This document shows, piece after piece, positions 6,826-14,205 of a stretch of 16,818 nt of DNA (position 1 is its first letter; the number at the start of each line of letters is the position of its first letter). The DNA is from CAYJRR01 sp964372275 [NCBI: uncultured bacterium]. Its GTDB lineage: Bacteria; CAYJRR01. The stretch covers positions 1 through 16,818 of the forward strand of contig CAYJRR010000099.1 of NCBI GenBank assembly GCA_964372275.1, written 5' to 3'. The position numbers and the translations under genes are program-made. Under the pieces are notes generated by a model. The model was not told the DNA's origin. It searched no databases and saw only the letters and a program-made list of their open reading frames with translations.

Positions 6826-8202
6826 ATGACGACCGGGTCGAATCACCTTCGCGCTTCCATCCATGCCTTCGCGCCCTTGGCTGCCGCTACGGTCCTGGCC
6901 GCTTGCAATCGCGGCGGCGACGGCGCCGATCCTCCCGTCGGAGCGACGATCGATTTCTCGATGTCGGTGGTGGGAAGCGTCCCGGCCGAGTCGTCCGGCC
7001 CATCCGAGTTCGGCTCGCTCGCCCAACTCGCCGCGATGGTGGTGACGAGCAACGCCAAGAACGTCGCTGCCGACGGCGCGGGACTGGAGAGCCTGAAGCT
7101 CTACTTCAACGACATCCATATCTGTCAGGACGTCACTCTGAACGGGACGATGATCACCGGGATGGAAGGCTGCGTGACGGTCTACAAGGCCCCGGTCGAG
7201 CCCGGCGACCTGTCAAACACGTCGGACCTTGCCGCAAGCCTCGCCGCCGCTGAAGCGACGACCGAGGGCTACATCGACGTCCTCGATCCCGAGTCACGGG
7301 CCGAGATTGCACAGCAGATCGTGCTAATGGAGGAGGACGTCGGCGAATACAACTACGGCGTCTTCGGTTGGGCACCGCCGATCAAAGTGACGGCGACCCT
7401 GGTCGATCCGGCCGACGGGACAACGCCGGTCCTCTACACCAAGCCCGGCGTCGCGAGCGCCTGCTCGGTGAACAACAATGCCTACGACTGCGTGCTGACC
7501 GACGACCCGCTCACGGGCGCACCGGCCGAAGAGGCGATCTTCGTAGCGGGCGGCAACGTGGTGTTCAAGTTCCAGCGAGCGCTTTCGATCACGGCCGAGG
7601 ACGTCGAGAACCAGACGACCTTCGCCCTGACGTTGGCGTTCAATCCGAACGGTTTGATCCAGGGGGTCACCTCCCCCGGGGCGACCAACTTCCCGCCGAT
7701 CGCCGACGGCGTCGTTCCCGAAGGGAGCACGCCCGGCTATAACATGGGGAACTCGCTCTCTCTGGTCGGCCCGCAGGTCGCGGCGGTCTTCTACCAATCC
7801 GATTCGCAGATAATCCGCGAGAGCTATTCGGCGACCCTTCCCGCAGGCGGTGGCAACGGGACGTTCAAGCTGCGCGTCGAATTCTACTGGCTGGACGGGG
7901 ACCCCGACCGCACGATCTACGGAACGACCGCCGCCATCGTCCCCACCGCCGACACCCGGGGCTACCTGGTCGGGTTCTATCCCTTCCACGGAATCACGAC
8001 CAACACCAACGGCTCGATCAACCTCCTCGACCACATGGGTGAACTCGCCATCTCCCAATTCGTCCGCTCGACGGCCGAGGGGGCGACCTCGACCGCCGGG
8101 ATCCAGTGCGACAGCCAGGTGATGGGGATCACCGCCAACTGCACTGTCGGATCGTCGCTCACCGCGACGTTCAACCTCGACGCGCTAGAGCCACTCGACT
8201 AA
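6826..8202 (+). CDS. Unknown lipoprotein with three cysteine pairs
   Basis: I do not recognise this 458-residue protein. It begins with a lipoprotein signal (VLAAC, lipidated Cys27) followed by a short Gly/Asp linker. The rest has no further membrane segment and is rich in Thr, Asn, Gly and alternating hydrophobic residues, as expected of a secreted beta-rich fold. Apart from Cys27 it has exactly six cysteines in three close pairs (C100/C116, C213/C222 and C428/C439), which suggests local disulfides and an oxidising envelope location. The segment around 170-190 (YNYGVFGWAPPIKV) and the aromatic region FYWLDGDPD near 352-360 would be useful search anchors. The ATG is set by GGGGGAGG 4 nt upstream. 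The amidohydrolase pair starts 48 nt downstream with its own likely promoter. Confidence 0.85.
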   Translation: MTTGSNHLRASIHAFAPLAAATVLAACNRGGDGADPPVGATIDFSMSVVGSVPAESSGPSEFGSLAQLAAMVVTSNAKNVAADGAGLESLKLYFNDIHICQDVTLNGTMITGMEGCVTVYKAPVEPGDLSNTSDLAASLAAAEATTEGYIDVLDPESRAEIAQQIVLMEEDVGEYNYGVFGWAPPIKVTATLVDPADGTTPVLYTKPGVASACSVNNNAYDCVLTDDPLTGAPAEEAIFVAGGNVVFKFQRALSITAEDVENQTTFALTLAFNPNGLIQGVTSPGATNFPPIADGVVPEGSTPGYNMGNSLSLVGPQVAAVFYQSDSQIIRESYSATLPAGGGNGTFKLRVEFYWLDGDPDRTIYGTTAAIVPTADTRGYLVGFYPFHGITTNTNGSINLLDHMGELAISQFVRSTAEGATSTAGIQCDSQVMGITANCTVGSSLTATFNLDALEPLD

Positions 8203-8236
8203 GACGCCGGCTTGCGCGGGGGTCGTCAAAGGACGG

Positions 8237-8242
8237 TAGACT
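8237..8242 (+). promoter_or_regulatory. Putative -10 box (TAGACT) for a leaderless amidohydrolase transcript
   Basis: GG-TAGACT is followed by 8 nt and the ATG at 8251. The AAAGGA at 8228-8233 is too far upstream (17 nt) to act as a ribosome-binding site for this ATG. A more upstream TTG (8212) is open in frame but would add a charged, non-signal-like extension ahead of the signal peptide. Confidence 0.45.
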
Positions 8243-8250
8243 CCGCGCCC

Positions 8251-9600
8251 ATGAACGCGCGTTTCCTCCTACCTCTGACGGCGGCCGGCCTGGTCGCCGC
8301 GGGCACCGGCGCCTGCGGCCCGCGGCCCGGGCCGGCGTCCACCGTTCCGACCCCGACGCCGCTCCCCGTCGCCTCGCCGGTGGCGCTGGTGCACGCCACG
8401 ATCTGGACGGGGGCGGGGGAGCCGATCGTCGACGGGACGCTGGTCCTGTCGTGGGGACGCATTGCCGCCGTCGGGCGCGACGTCCCGATTCCGCCCAACG
8501 TGGAGCGACTCGACCTCGGCGGGCGCATCGTCACCCCCGGGCTGATCGACGCCCACAGCCACAACGGCGTCTACCCTTCGCCCGGCGGGGACGCCGTCTC
8601 CGACGGCAACGAGATGACCGATCCGGTGACGCCCCACGTCTGGGCGCAACACGCGATCTGGCCGCAGGACCCGAACTTCTACCGCGTGCTGCAGGCGGGC
8701 AACACCGCCTCGCTGGTGATCCCCGGCTCCGGCAACCTGATCGGCGGCCGAGGCGTGGTGGTACACAACCGGCCCGCGCTCTCCGCGCGCGAGATGAAGG
8801 TGGCGGGGGCGCCCGCGTCGCTGAAGATGGCGTGCGGCGAGAATCCGAAACGGGTCTACGGCTCGGAGAAGAAGAGCTTCCCGATGACCCGGATGGGAAA
8901 CGTCGCCGGCTACCGCGAAGCGTTCCTGCGCGCGAAGGAGTACCGCAAGAAGCGCGAGGGGAAGCCGGACGACGAAGAGGGACGCGACCTCAAGATGGAG
9001 ACGCTGTCCGGTGTGCTGGCCGGCGAGATCCTGGTGCAGAACCACTGCTACCGCGCCGACGAGATGCTGCAGATGCTCGATCTCGCCGACGAGTTCGGGT
9101 TCAAGATCCGGACCTTTCACCACGCGCTGGAGGCCTACAAGATCCGCGACGTGCTGGCCAAGCGCGAGGTCGCGGTCGCCACCTGGGCCGACTGGTGGGG
9201 GTTCAAGCTCGAGGCGTACGACGGCATCCCGCAGAACGCCGCGCTGGTGCACGAAGCGGGGGGACGCGCGGTGATCCACTCCGACTCGCCGATGGGGGCC
9301 CAGATGCTCAACCAGGAGGCGGCCAAGGCGCTCGCCTACGGGCGCCGCGCCGGGATCGCCGCCACCGAACAGGACGCGCTGAAGTGGGTCACCGCCAATC
9401 CCGCCTGGGCGATCGGCGTGGAGAAGGATCTCGGGACGCTGGAGAAGGGGAAGGTCGCCGACCTCGTCGTCTGGTCGACCAATCCGATGTCGGTCTACGC
9501 ACGCGCCGACCTGGTCTTCGTCGAGGGGGCGCTGCTCTGGGACCGGAGCGATCCGAAGCGGCAGCCGCGCTCCGACTTCGAGGCGGGGGTGACGCGATGA
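8251..9600 (+). CDS. Exported amidohydrolase with intact metal site (imidazolonepropionase-like)
   Basis: This 449-residue metal-dependent hydrolase starts with a signal peptide whose TGAC end could lipidate Cys22. A Pro/Thr linker (PTPTP) and the barrel follow. Expected metal ligands are visible: H102 and H104 in LIDAHSH, H265 in NHCYR, H290/H291 in FHHALEAYK and the catalytic acid D345 in [14 protein letters not shown] and [10 protein letters not shown] (about 161-201) belong to a recognisable bacterial subgroup of COG1228-type enzymes, whose natural substrate I cannot name; peptide-like or cyclic amide compounds are plausible. I chose the ATG at 8251 because the signal peptide begins there and the promoter-like box lies just upstream. 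Its TGA overlaps the start of the next gene (ATGA), so the two are translationally coupled. Confidence 0.87.
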   Translation: MNARFLLPLTAAGLVAAGTGACGPRPGPASTVPTPTPLPVASPVALVHATIWTGAGEPIVDGTLVLSWGRIAAVGRDVPIPPNVERLDLGGRIVTPGLIDAHSHNGVYPSPGGDAVSDGNEMTDPVTPHVWAQHAIWPQDPNFYRVLQAGNTASLVIPGSGNLIGGRGVVVHNRPALSAREMKVAGAPASLKMACGENPKRVYGSEKKSFPMTRMGNVAGYREAFLRAKEYRKKREGKPDDEEGRDLKMETLSGVLAGEILVQNHCYRADEMLQMLDLADEFGFKIRTFHHALEAYKIRDVLAKREVAVATWADWWGFKLEAYDGIPQNAALVHEAGGRAVIHSDSPMGAQMLNQEAAKALAYGRRAGIAATEQDALKWVTANPAWAIGVEKDLGTLEKGKVADLVVWSTNPMSVYARADLVFVEGALLWDRSDPKRQPRSDFEAGVTR

Positions 9601-10961
9601 ACGTTCCGCGCGTTCGCGCTCCTCGGGGGGATTCCCCCAAAGCCCCCTGGCTCGCCCTCTCCCTCCTGCTGGCGGCGCCTTCGCTCCGTGGAGCGGTGGC
9701 CGCCTCCGCGAAGCCGGCCCCTACGCCCACGCCCGCGCTCGCGAAGGAGACGGTCGCGATCACCGGCGCCATCGTCTGGACGATGGACGGTCCTCCGATC
9801 GAAAACGCGAAGATCGTGATCGAGGACGGCGTCGTCACCACCCTCACCGGCGAGCCGTTCGTCGTACCGGCGAACGCGAGGCGGATCGAGGGAACCGGGA
9901 AGATCGTCACGCCGGGTTTCGTCGACGCGGCGACCTCGCTCGGCCTGGTGGAGATCGACCTCGTCTCCGAAACCCGCGAGGACCACCCCTCGGGCGAGGG
10001 ACCGATCCGCGCGGCGTTCCGCGCGGCGGACGGCATCGATCCCGAGTCGACGCTCCTGGCGGTCACGCGGATGGAAGGGGTCACCGCGGCGGTGACGCGG
10101 CCCAACGGGGGACTGATCGCCGGGCAGTCGGCCTGGATCCGGCTCGCGGCCCCGGCGGTCCGCCCGCGCGGATCGTCGGTCGACGACCTGATCGTGCGCG
10201 CCCCGCTGGCGATGCACGGCGCGCTGGGGGCCGAGGGGCGCGGCGCGGCGGGCGATACCCGCGGAGGCGCGCTGCGGCGGCTGCGGGAGGCGCTCGAGGA
10301 CGCGCGGCTGATCCGGAGCCGGACGGCGGCGTTCGACGAGAACCGGATGCGGGCGCTCGCCGCCGGCCGTCTCGACCTGATGGCGCTGTGGCCGGTGCTC
10401 GACCGGAAACTGCCACTCGTGGTGTCGGTCAACAAGGCGTCGGACATCGAGATCGCGATCCGCGTCGCGGAGGAGGAGAAGATCCGCCTGGTGATCGAAG
10501 GGGCGGCCGAGGGGTGGAAGGTCGCCGACCTGCTCGCCGCGCGGCGGGTGCCGGTCCTGGTGAAGCCGCTCGAGAACCTCCCGCGCTACAACGCCCTCGG
10601 CACCCGGTTCGACAATACGGCGCTCCTGGCGAAGGCCGGGGTGACGTTCGCGATCGTCACCGGCGAGGCGCACAACGTACGCAACCTGCGCCAGGAGGCG
10701 GGGAATGCGATCGCGTGGGGCTTGCCGCGCGAGAAGGCCCTCGAAGCGGTGACCCGGACGCCGGCCGAGATCTTCGGTCTCGAGGGGCAGGCCGGATCGA
10801 TCGCCAAGGGACGCCGAGCCGACCTCGTCCTGTGGAGCGGCGATCCGTTCGAGCTGTCGAGCCGCCCGGAAGCGGTCTTCGTCGACGGGCGCGAGATTCC
10901 GTTGCGCTCGAGGCAGACCGACCTCCTCGACCGCTACCGGACGCTCCCGCCGAAGCGCTAA
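9597..10961 (+). CDS. Exported amidohydrolase paralogue lacking the metal ligands
   Basis: The 454-residue product has the amidohydrolase frame: an N-terminal beta-sandwich ([20 protein letters not shown]), IVTPGFVDA, the barrel, and the C-terminal [19 protein letters not shown]. Where the first gene has DAHSH this one has DAATS (A112 and S114 replace both histidines). The later sites read VNKASD (N279), IEGAAEG (about 301) and VTGEAHN (G356 at the usual Asp position). It is therefore probably not a metal hydrolase and may be a partner or regulator of the coupled upstream enzyme. It shares the exported layout and a PTPTP linker with that enzyme, which suggests ancient duplication. The signal-peptide n-region is long (about 16 residues) and is encoded by a repeat (9605-9650) also found at 14165-14205. 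The ATG overlaps the upstream TGA. Confidence 0.85.
   Translation: MNVPRVRAPRGDSPKAPWLALSLLLAAPSLRGAVAASAKPAPTPTPALAKETVAITGAIVWTMDGPPIENAKIVIEDGVVTTLTGEPFVVPANARRIEGTGKIVTPGFVDAATSLGLVEIDLVSETREDHPSGEGPIRAAFRAADGIDPESTLLAVTRMEGVTAAVTRPNGGLIAGQSAWIRLAAPAVRPRGSSVDDLIVRAPLAMHGALGAEGRGAAGDTRGGALRRLREALEDARLIRSRTAAFDENRMRALAAGRLDLMALWPVLDRKLPLVVSVNKASDIEIAIRVAEEEKIRLVIEGAAEGWKVADLLAARRVPVLVKPLENLPRYNALGTRFDNTALLAKAGVTFAIVTGEAHNVRNLRQEAGNAIAWGLPREKALEAVTRTPAEIFGLEGQAGSIAKGRRADLVLWSGDPFELSSRPEAVFVDGREIPLRSRQTDLLDRYRTLPPKR
9605..9650 (+). repeat. Double-hairpin repeat, copy A (inside a coding sequence)
   Basis: The first 17 bases (tccgcgcgttcgcgctc) match copy B at 14165-14181 at 16 positions, and similarity continues through a G-run/C-run hairpin and a final C-run. 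Hairpin 1 is CGCG-CGTT-CGCG (9607-9618). Hairpin 2 is GGGGG-ATT-CCCCC (9626-9638). It codes for about residues 4-18 of the second amidohydrolase. Confidence 0.6.
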
Positions 10962-10978
10962 CCCGGGGGGGGACGCCC

Positions 10979-11000
10979 CGAACCGGCTCCCTACGGTTCG
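10979..11000. terminator. Hairpin between convergent genes, possible bidirectional terminator
   Basis: CGAACCG (10979-10985) and CGGTTCG (10994-11000) form a 7-bp stem with an 8-nt loop. The loop contains the minus-strand TAG of the coiled-coil lipoprotein gene. A GC-rich stretch (CGGGG...CCCCG, about 10964-10980) precedes it. There is no T-tract, so intrinsic termination is uncertain. Confidence 0.3.
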
Positions 11001-11740
11001 TAACCGACGACCACGTGGTTCCCGGTGACGAGCAGTCGCGTGAGCTTGGCGGAGCGCCTGGCGATGTGCAGGTCGAGGACGAGGGGCTCGCGCAGCGCGC
11101 GCCGGTTCATCGCCTTCACCAGCTCGCCTTCGTAGCGCGGGTCGGAGTTCTTGAGGAGCTTCGCGCCGCGGGCCTCCGAGAGGACGCGGACCTTCCCCTT
11201 CTCCCGCGAGAGGAACACCACCAGGTCGACCACCGCTCCGGCCTCGATCCCCTCGGTGAAGCGGCGCACGTGCTCCTTGAAGGCGGACGGGACCGATCCC
11301 TTGTATTCGACGTTTCGCCCGCGAAAGTGAAGCCGGCAGGTGAGCCGGTTCCCGGCATGGAGGCCGAAGCCGTCGAGCCTCTCCACCACGATCTCGCCAT
11401 CGAGGTTCCGGTCGAACTCGCGGGCCGGAACCCGGTAGGGAAGCGACTGGCGTGCCATCGAAGCCAGGTCGCTATCGGCGAGGTAGAGCGAATAGAGCGG
11501 CTCGAGCCGCCCCCCACCCTTCTCCAACTCCGCTTCGTAATCGCGCGCGGCGGAGAGCGCCTGTTCCGTGGCGTCGATCTCGAAGCGAAGCCGCTCGTTC
11601 TCGCGCTCGAGTCGCCGCACCCGCTCCTCGAGCGGCGGCTGGCAGCAACAGCCGGCGGCAAACGTCGCGAGCGCGGCGAGCCCGAGGGCGGTCCGGCCGC
11701 CCCGCGCCGGTCCCCGCGGTCGCGCCGTCGCAACGCTCAC
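10991..11740 (-). CDS. Coiled-coil lipoprotein of unknown function
   Basis: This 249-residue protein begins with a basic n-region and a hydrophobic stretch ending FAAGC, so Cys31 is probably lipidated; two more cysteines follow immediately (CCC), which is unusual. Residues about 36-75 (LEERVRRLERENERLRFEID) have heptad spacing and should form a coiled coil. The remaining 170 residues contain charged beta-strand-like segments such as LHFRGRNVEYKGSVP and VVDLVVFLSREKGKVRVL. I recognise no known domain. The start is GTG, set by AAGGAG 5 nt upstream, and it overlaps the upstream gene's stop as GTGA, so translation is coupled. The paired gene also encodes an exported coiled-coil protein, so the two may form one envelope complex (inference). 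Confidence 0.82.
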   Translation of the reverse strand: MSVATARPRGPARGGRTALGLAALATFAAGCCCQPPLEERVRRLERENERLRFEIDATEQALSAARDYEAELEKGGGRLEPLYSLYLADSDLASMARQSLPYRVPAREFDRNLDGEIVVERLDGFGLHAGNRLTCRLHFRGRNVEYKGSVPSAFKEHVRRFTEGIEAGAVVDLVVFLSREKGKVRVLSEARGAKLLKNSDPRYEGELVKAMNRRALREPLVLDLHIARRSAKLTRLLVTGNHVVVGYEP

Positions 11741-12129
11741 CGGCGCTCCTTGTTCACGTCGCAGTCGACCGAGACGGCACGGAATCCGTTCACCGTCCGG
11801 GTGGCGCCGCGTTTCAGGACCATCTTCAGCTCCGCGCGGGCGAGCTCCAGGCGGGCGTGCGTCGCCCCCTCGACCGGCAGCTCCTCCGGCGCCGTGGCAG
11901 AGGAGACGGCGTGCGCCGTGCGGAAACGCATCCCCTTCTCCTCCTCGAGCCGGGTGGCGCGCGCGAACGCTTTCGCGATCTCCTGGGCGTTCGCGGCGAC
12001 CTTCCGGGCGAGGTCGGCGTTCTCGGCCTTCAGCGCCTTGTGACGCGCCTTCAGGTCGGCTTCGTCCGCGCGAGCCGTGGCCGTCGCGAAGAGAAGAAGG
12101 GCGGAGACGATCGTGACACCGGCGCGCAT
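11737..12129 (-). CDS. Small exported coiled-coil protein of unknown function
   Basis: The 130-residue product has a Sec signal peptide with an ARA-type cleavage site after about residue 21. A Lys/Ala/Glu-rich helix (about 22-65, including KARHKALKAENADLARK) should form a coiled coil. The C-terminal half (about 85-127) looks like alternating strands and contains the protein's only cysteine (VDCDVN). No known family is recognised. It is first in a two-gene unit whose second gene starts within its stop codon. The ATG has no Shine-Dalgarno; TATCCT lies 11 nt upstream. The DJ-1-like gene ends 61 nt further upstream on the same strand and may contribute read-through. Confidence 0.78.
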   Translation of the reverse strand: MRAGVTIVSALLLFATATARADEADLKARHKALKAENADLARKVAANAQEIAKAFARATRLEEEKGMRFRTAHAVSSATAPEELPVEGATHARLELARAELKMVLKRGATRTVNGFRAVSVDCDVNKERR

Positions 12130-12140
12130 CGGCGACGGCG

Positions 12141-12146
12141 AGGATA
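12141..12146 (-). promoter_or_regulatory. Putative -10 box (TATCCT) for the coiled-coil operon
   Basis: On the minus strand TG-TATCCT stands 11 nt before the ATG at 12129, with no ribosome-binding site between. It fits the same G-N-TANNNT pattern, at the long end of the spacing range. Confidence 0.4.
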
Positions 12147-12190
12147 CACCGGCCGGGTCCGGAGTCGCGACCGACTCGCTCGCAGAAGGA

Positions 12191-12667
12191 TCATCCCTCG
12201 GACGCCGGAACGGGCTCCGCCGCGACCGCCCCCCCGGCCAGCCGCTTTTCGAGCAGCGCCGCCAGGCGCGCTTCGCCGTCGGCCTTCACCAACACGTCGG
12301 GGACGACGCCGGCCCACTGCAGCACCGGGCCGCTCCGCTCGAACGCGGCGATCACTCCGCCGCGGCGAGCAAATTCCCGAAAGAGACCGGCGGCCGGCTC
12401 CTCGAGCGCGCTCCCGGATCCCGTTGCGTCGATCAGCACCACCGCGTCGAACGGGACGTCGACCAGCGCGTCGAGTCGCTCCGCCAGCCGCACGGTGTTC
12501 CCGTCGCCGCCGACCGCTACCCCGGTCGGCGATTCGCCGGCCGCCGTGAGCCAGGCCCCCCGCTCGGACAGCAGCGACCAGGTCTGGTAGAACTGCGCCT
12601 CGTCGAACCGATCGGACGGAACGACGAACAGGATGCGCCGTTCGAACAGCGGGGGCCGGTGGAACAT
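12191..12667 (-). CDS. DJ-1/PfpI-like protein without the nucleophilic cysteine
   Basis: This 158-residue protein resembles the DJ-1/PfpI flavodoxin-like fold: RILFVVPSDRFDEAQFY (11-27, with an acidic residue where the family Glu sits), a helix, GAWLTAAGES (37-46), then FDAVVLID (73-80) and GGVIAAFERSGPVLQWAG (103-120). In active members this last segment carries AICHGP with the nucleophilic Cys at the elbow; here it reads AFERSGP, and the whole protein contains no cysteine. Protease, deglycase or glyoxalase chemistry of the known kind is therefore unlikely. The family call rests on pattern similarity and is moderate. It is transcribed away from the methyltransferase gene across a 35-nt gap. 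A CATCAT 6 nt before the ATG resembles the leaderless boxes but lacks the first T. Confidence 0.7.
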   Translation of the reverse strand: MFHRPPLFERRILFVVPSDRFDEAQFYQTWSLLSERGAWLTAAGESPTGVAVGGDGNTVRLAERLDALVDVPFDAVVLIDATGSGSALEEPAAGLFREFARRGGVIAAFERSGPVLQWAGVVPDVLVKADGEARLAALLEKRLAGGAVAAEPVPASEG

Positions 12668-12702
12668 CCGCCGATGATGTCCACGATCCCCGAGGAGGCA
12701 AC

Positions 12703-13371
12703 GTGGCGAAGTTCAATCCGCCGACCCGCCGAACCGACCTCGAGATCGTCCATCCGGCGATCGAGCGCTACCTCTACGACCTGCTTCCGCCGAGGGACGA
12801 GGTCCTGGCCGAAATGGAGGCACGCGCCGAGCGGGAGCGGATCCCGATCGTCGGGCCGCTGGTGGGGCGGCTCCTGTTCCAGCTCGCGACGATCGCCGGA
12901 GCGCGACGGGTGATGGAGCTCGGGTCGGCGATCGGCTACTCGACGCTGTGGTGGGCGCGCGCGGTCGGACCCGAGGGACGCGTCTACTACACCGACGGCG
13001 ATCCGGCGAAGGCGGACCAGGCGCGCGCCTACGCGCGTCGGGCCGGCGTCGAGGAGCGGATCGAGTTCCTCGTCGGGGACGCGGTGGCGTCGATGGATCG
13101 GGTCGTGGGTCCGCTCGACGTCGTCTTCTGCGACATCGACAAGCACGGGTACCCGGCGGCGTTCGAGGCGGCCCTTCCGCGACTCCGGCCCGGGGGTCTG
13201 TTCGTCTGCGACAACACACTGTGGTCGGGGCGCGTTCTCGGGGACCCCGCCGCCGACGACCGGGCGACCGCCGGCGTGCGGGCGCTCAACCGGGCGATCT
13301 TCGCCAACGCAGACGTCCTCCCGGTGCTGCTCCCGCTCCGCGACGGCGTGACGGTGGCGGTGAAACGGTGA
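12703..13371 (+). CDS. Class I SAM-dependent O-methyltransferase (family 3, CCoAOMT-like)
   Basis: The 222-residue product matches small metal-dependent O-methyltransferases of the caffeoyl-CoA/catechol type. SAM-binding motif I is VMELGSAIGYST (70-81), followed by the acidic TDGD (97-100). Likely metal ligands are D144 in FCDIDKHGYP and D170/N171 in CDNTLWSGRV. K147 is placed like the catalytic lysine. Members methylate catechol-like hydroxyls, or a tRNA uridine derivative in the TrmR group; the substrate here is not evident. The start is GTG, chosen because GAGGAGG (12692-12698) sits 4 nt upstream. It forms a likely operon with the reductase 31 nt downstream. Confidence 0.9.
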   Translation: MAKFNPPTRRTDLEIVHPAIERYLYDLLPPRDEVLAEMEARAERERIPIVGPLVGRLLFQLATIAGARRVMELGSAIGYSTLWWARAVGPEGRVYYTDGDPAKADQARAYARRAGVEERIEFLVGDAVASMDRVVGPLDVVFCDIDKHGYPAAFEAALPRLRPGGLFVCDNTLWSGRVLGDPAADDRATAGVRALNRAIFANADVLPVLLPLRDGVTVAVKR

Positions 13372-13402
13372 GTGCGGCGCCGCGCGCACGGAGGAGCGGC
13401 CG

Positions 13403-14164
13403 GTGATCGCCGCGGCTACGACGCGGCCGATCGGCGGGATGCGCGCGCTGGTGACCGGCGCCGGAGTCCGGCTCGGGCGCGCGATCGCGCTTCGCCTCGC
13501 CGATGGCGGGGCGTCGGTCGCCGTGCACCACCACGTGTCGGCGGCCGCCGCGGCCGATACGGTCGCGTCGATCCGGGAACGCGGCGGCTCCGCCTTCGCC
13601 GTGCAGGCCGATCTCGCCGACGCCGACGCCATTGGCGCGATGTTCGCCGCCGTAGACGCCGAGTTCGGCGGCGGGCTCGACCTGCTCGTCAACAACGCGG
13701 GGATCTTCGAGAAGATTCCGGCCGAGGCGATCGGCCCCGCGCGCTGGCGTCGGATGTTCGCGGTGAACGTCGATGCCGCCTTCCTCTGCTCGATCGCCGC
13801 GCGCCCACGGCTGCTCGCGGCGGGCGGCGGCTCGATCGTCAACGTCACCGACATCGCCGGAGAGCGCCCGTGGGCCGGATACGCGCACTACTGCGCCTCG
13901 AAGGCGGCTCTGATCTCGCTGACCCGCAGCCTCGCCGTCGAGTGGGCGCCGGCGATCCGCGTGAACGGCGTCTCCCCGGGCGCGGTGCTCCCGCCCGAAA
14001 GCGCCACGGCGGAGGAACGGGAGCGCCTTGCGGCCGCCACGCCGATGCGCCGCCTCGGCCGGCCGGAGGAGGTCGCCGACGCCGTCGTCTTCCTCGCCGC
14101 CGGTCCGCCGTTCCTCACCGGCCAGATCGTCGCCGTCGACGGCGGACGCTCCGCGCGGCTGTAG
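13403..14164 (+). CDS. SDR oxidoreductase, pteridine-reductase-like (PTR1/FolM type)
   Basis: This 253-residue short-chain dehydrogenase has the cofactor motif TGAGVRLG (18-25), which fits the TGxxxRxG form typical of pteridine reductases, plus NNAG (97-100). The usual catalytic serine is replaced by Asp150 (NVTDIAG), with Tyr163 and Lys167 at spacings 13 and 4; PTR1 has the same Asp-Tyr-Lys arrangement. The segment VAVHHHVSAAAA (39-50) also recalls PTR1. It probably reduces a dihydropterin or dihydrofolate with NADPH; the exact substrate is an inference. The GTG start follows GGAGGAG (13390-13396) by 6 nt; an internal ATG at 13439 lacks a comparable site. The gene lies 31 nt after the methyltransferase and is probably co-transcribed. 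Confidence 0.87.
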   Translation: MIAAATTRPIGGMRALVTGAGVRLGRAIALRLADGGASVAVHHHVSAAAAADTVASIRERGGSAFAVQADLADADAIGAMFAAVDAEFGGGLDLLVNNAGIFEKIPAEAIGPARWRRMFAVNVDAAFLCSIAARPRLLAAGGGSIVNVTDIAGERPWAGYAHYCASKAALISLTRSLAVEWAPAIRVNGVSPGAVLPPESATAEERERLAAATPMRRLGRPEEVADAVVFLAAGPPFLTGQIVAVDGGRSARL

Positions 14165-14205
14165 TCCGCGCTTTCGCGCTCGGCGGGGACTCCCCCCATA
14201 CCCCT
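14165..14205 (+). repeat. Double-hairpin repeat, copy B (fills a convergent gap)
   Basis: This copy starts at the base after the SDR stop and runs to the phosphatase stop. Hairpin 1 is CGCG-CTTT-CGCG (14167-14178). Hairpin 2 is GGGG-ACT-CCCC (14185-14195), and a CCCC run ends the element. Between copies A and B the stems are kept while loop bases differ. As the only sequence between two convergent stops it may act in termination or mRNA end protection (inference). Confidence 0.6.

Noticed and set aside
8269-9279. Minus-strand open frame opposite the first amidohydrolase
   Set aside because: Antisense to conserved metal-ligand motifs, low-complexity composition, no recognisable domain.
8106-9596. 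Upstream extension of the second amidohydrolase frame to 8106
   Set aside because: The extension overlaps the whole first amidohydrolase and is shadow-like; the ATG at 9597 overlapping the upstream stop gives a proper signal peptide.
12517-13854. Minus-strand 445-codon open frame opposite the methyltransferase and reductase
   Set aside because: Runs across two plus-strand genes with intact catalytic motifs and consists largely of Arg/Ala/Pro shadow sequence.
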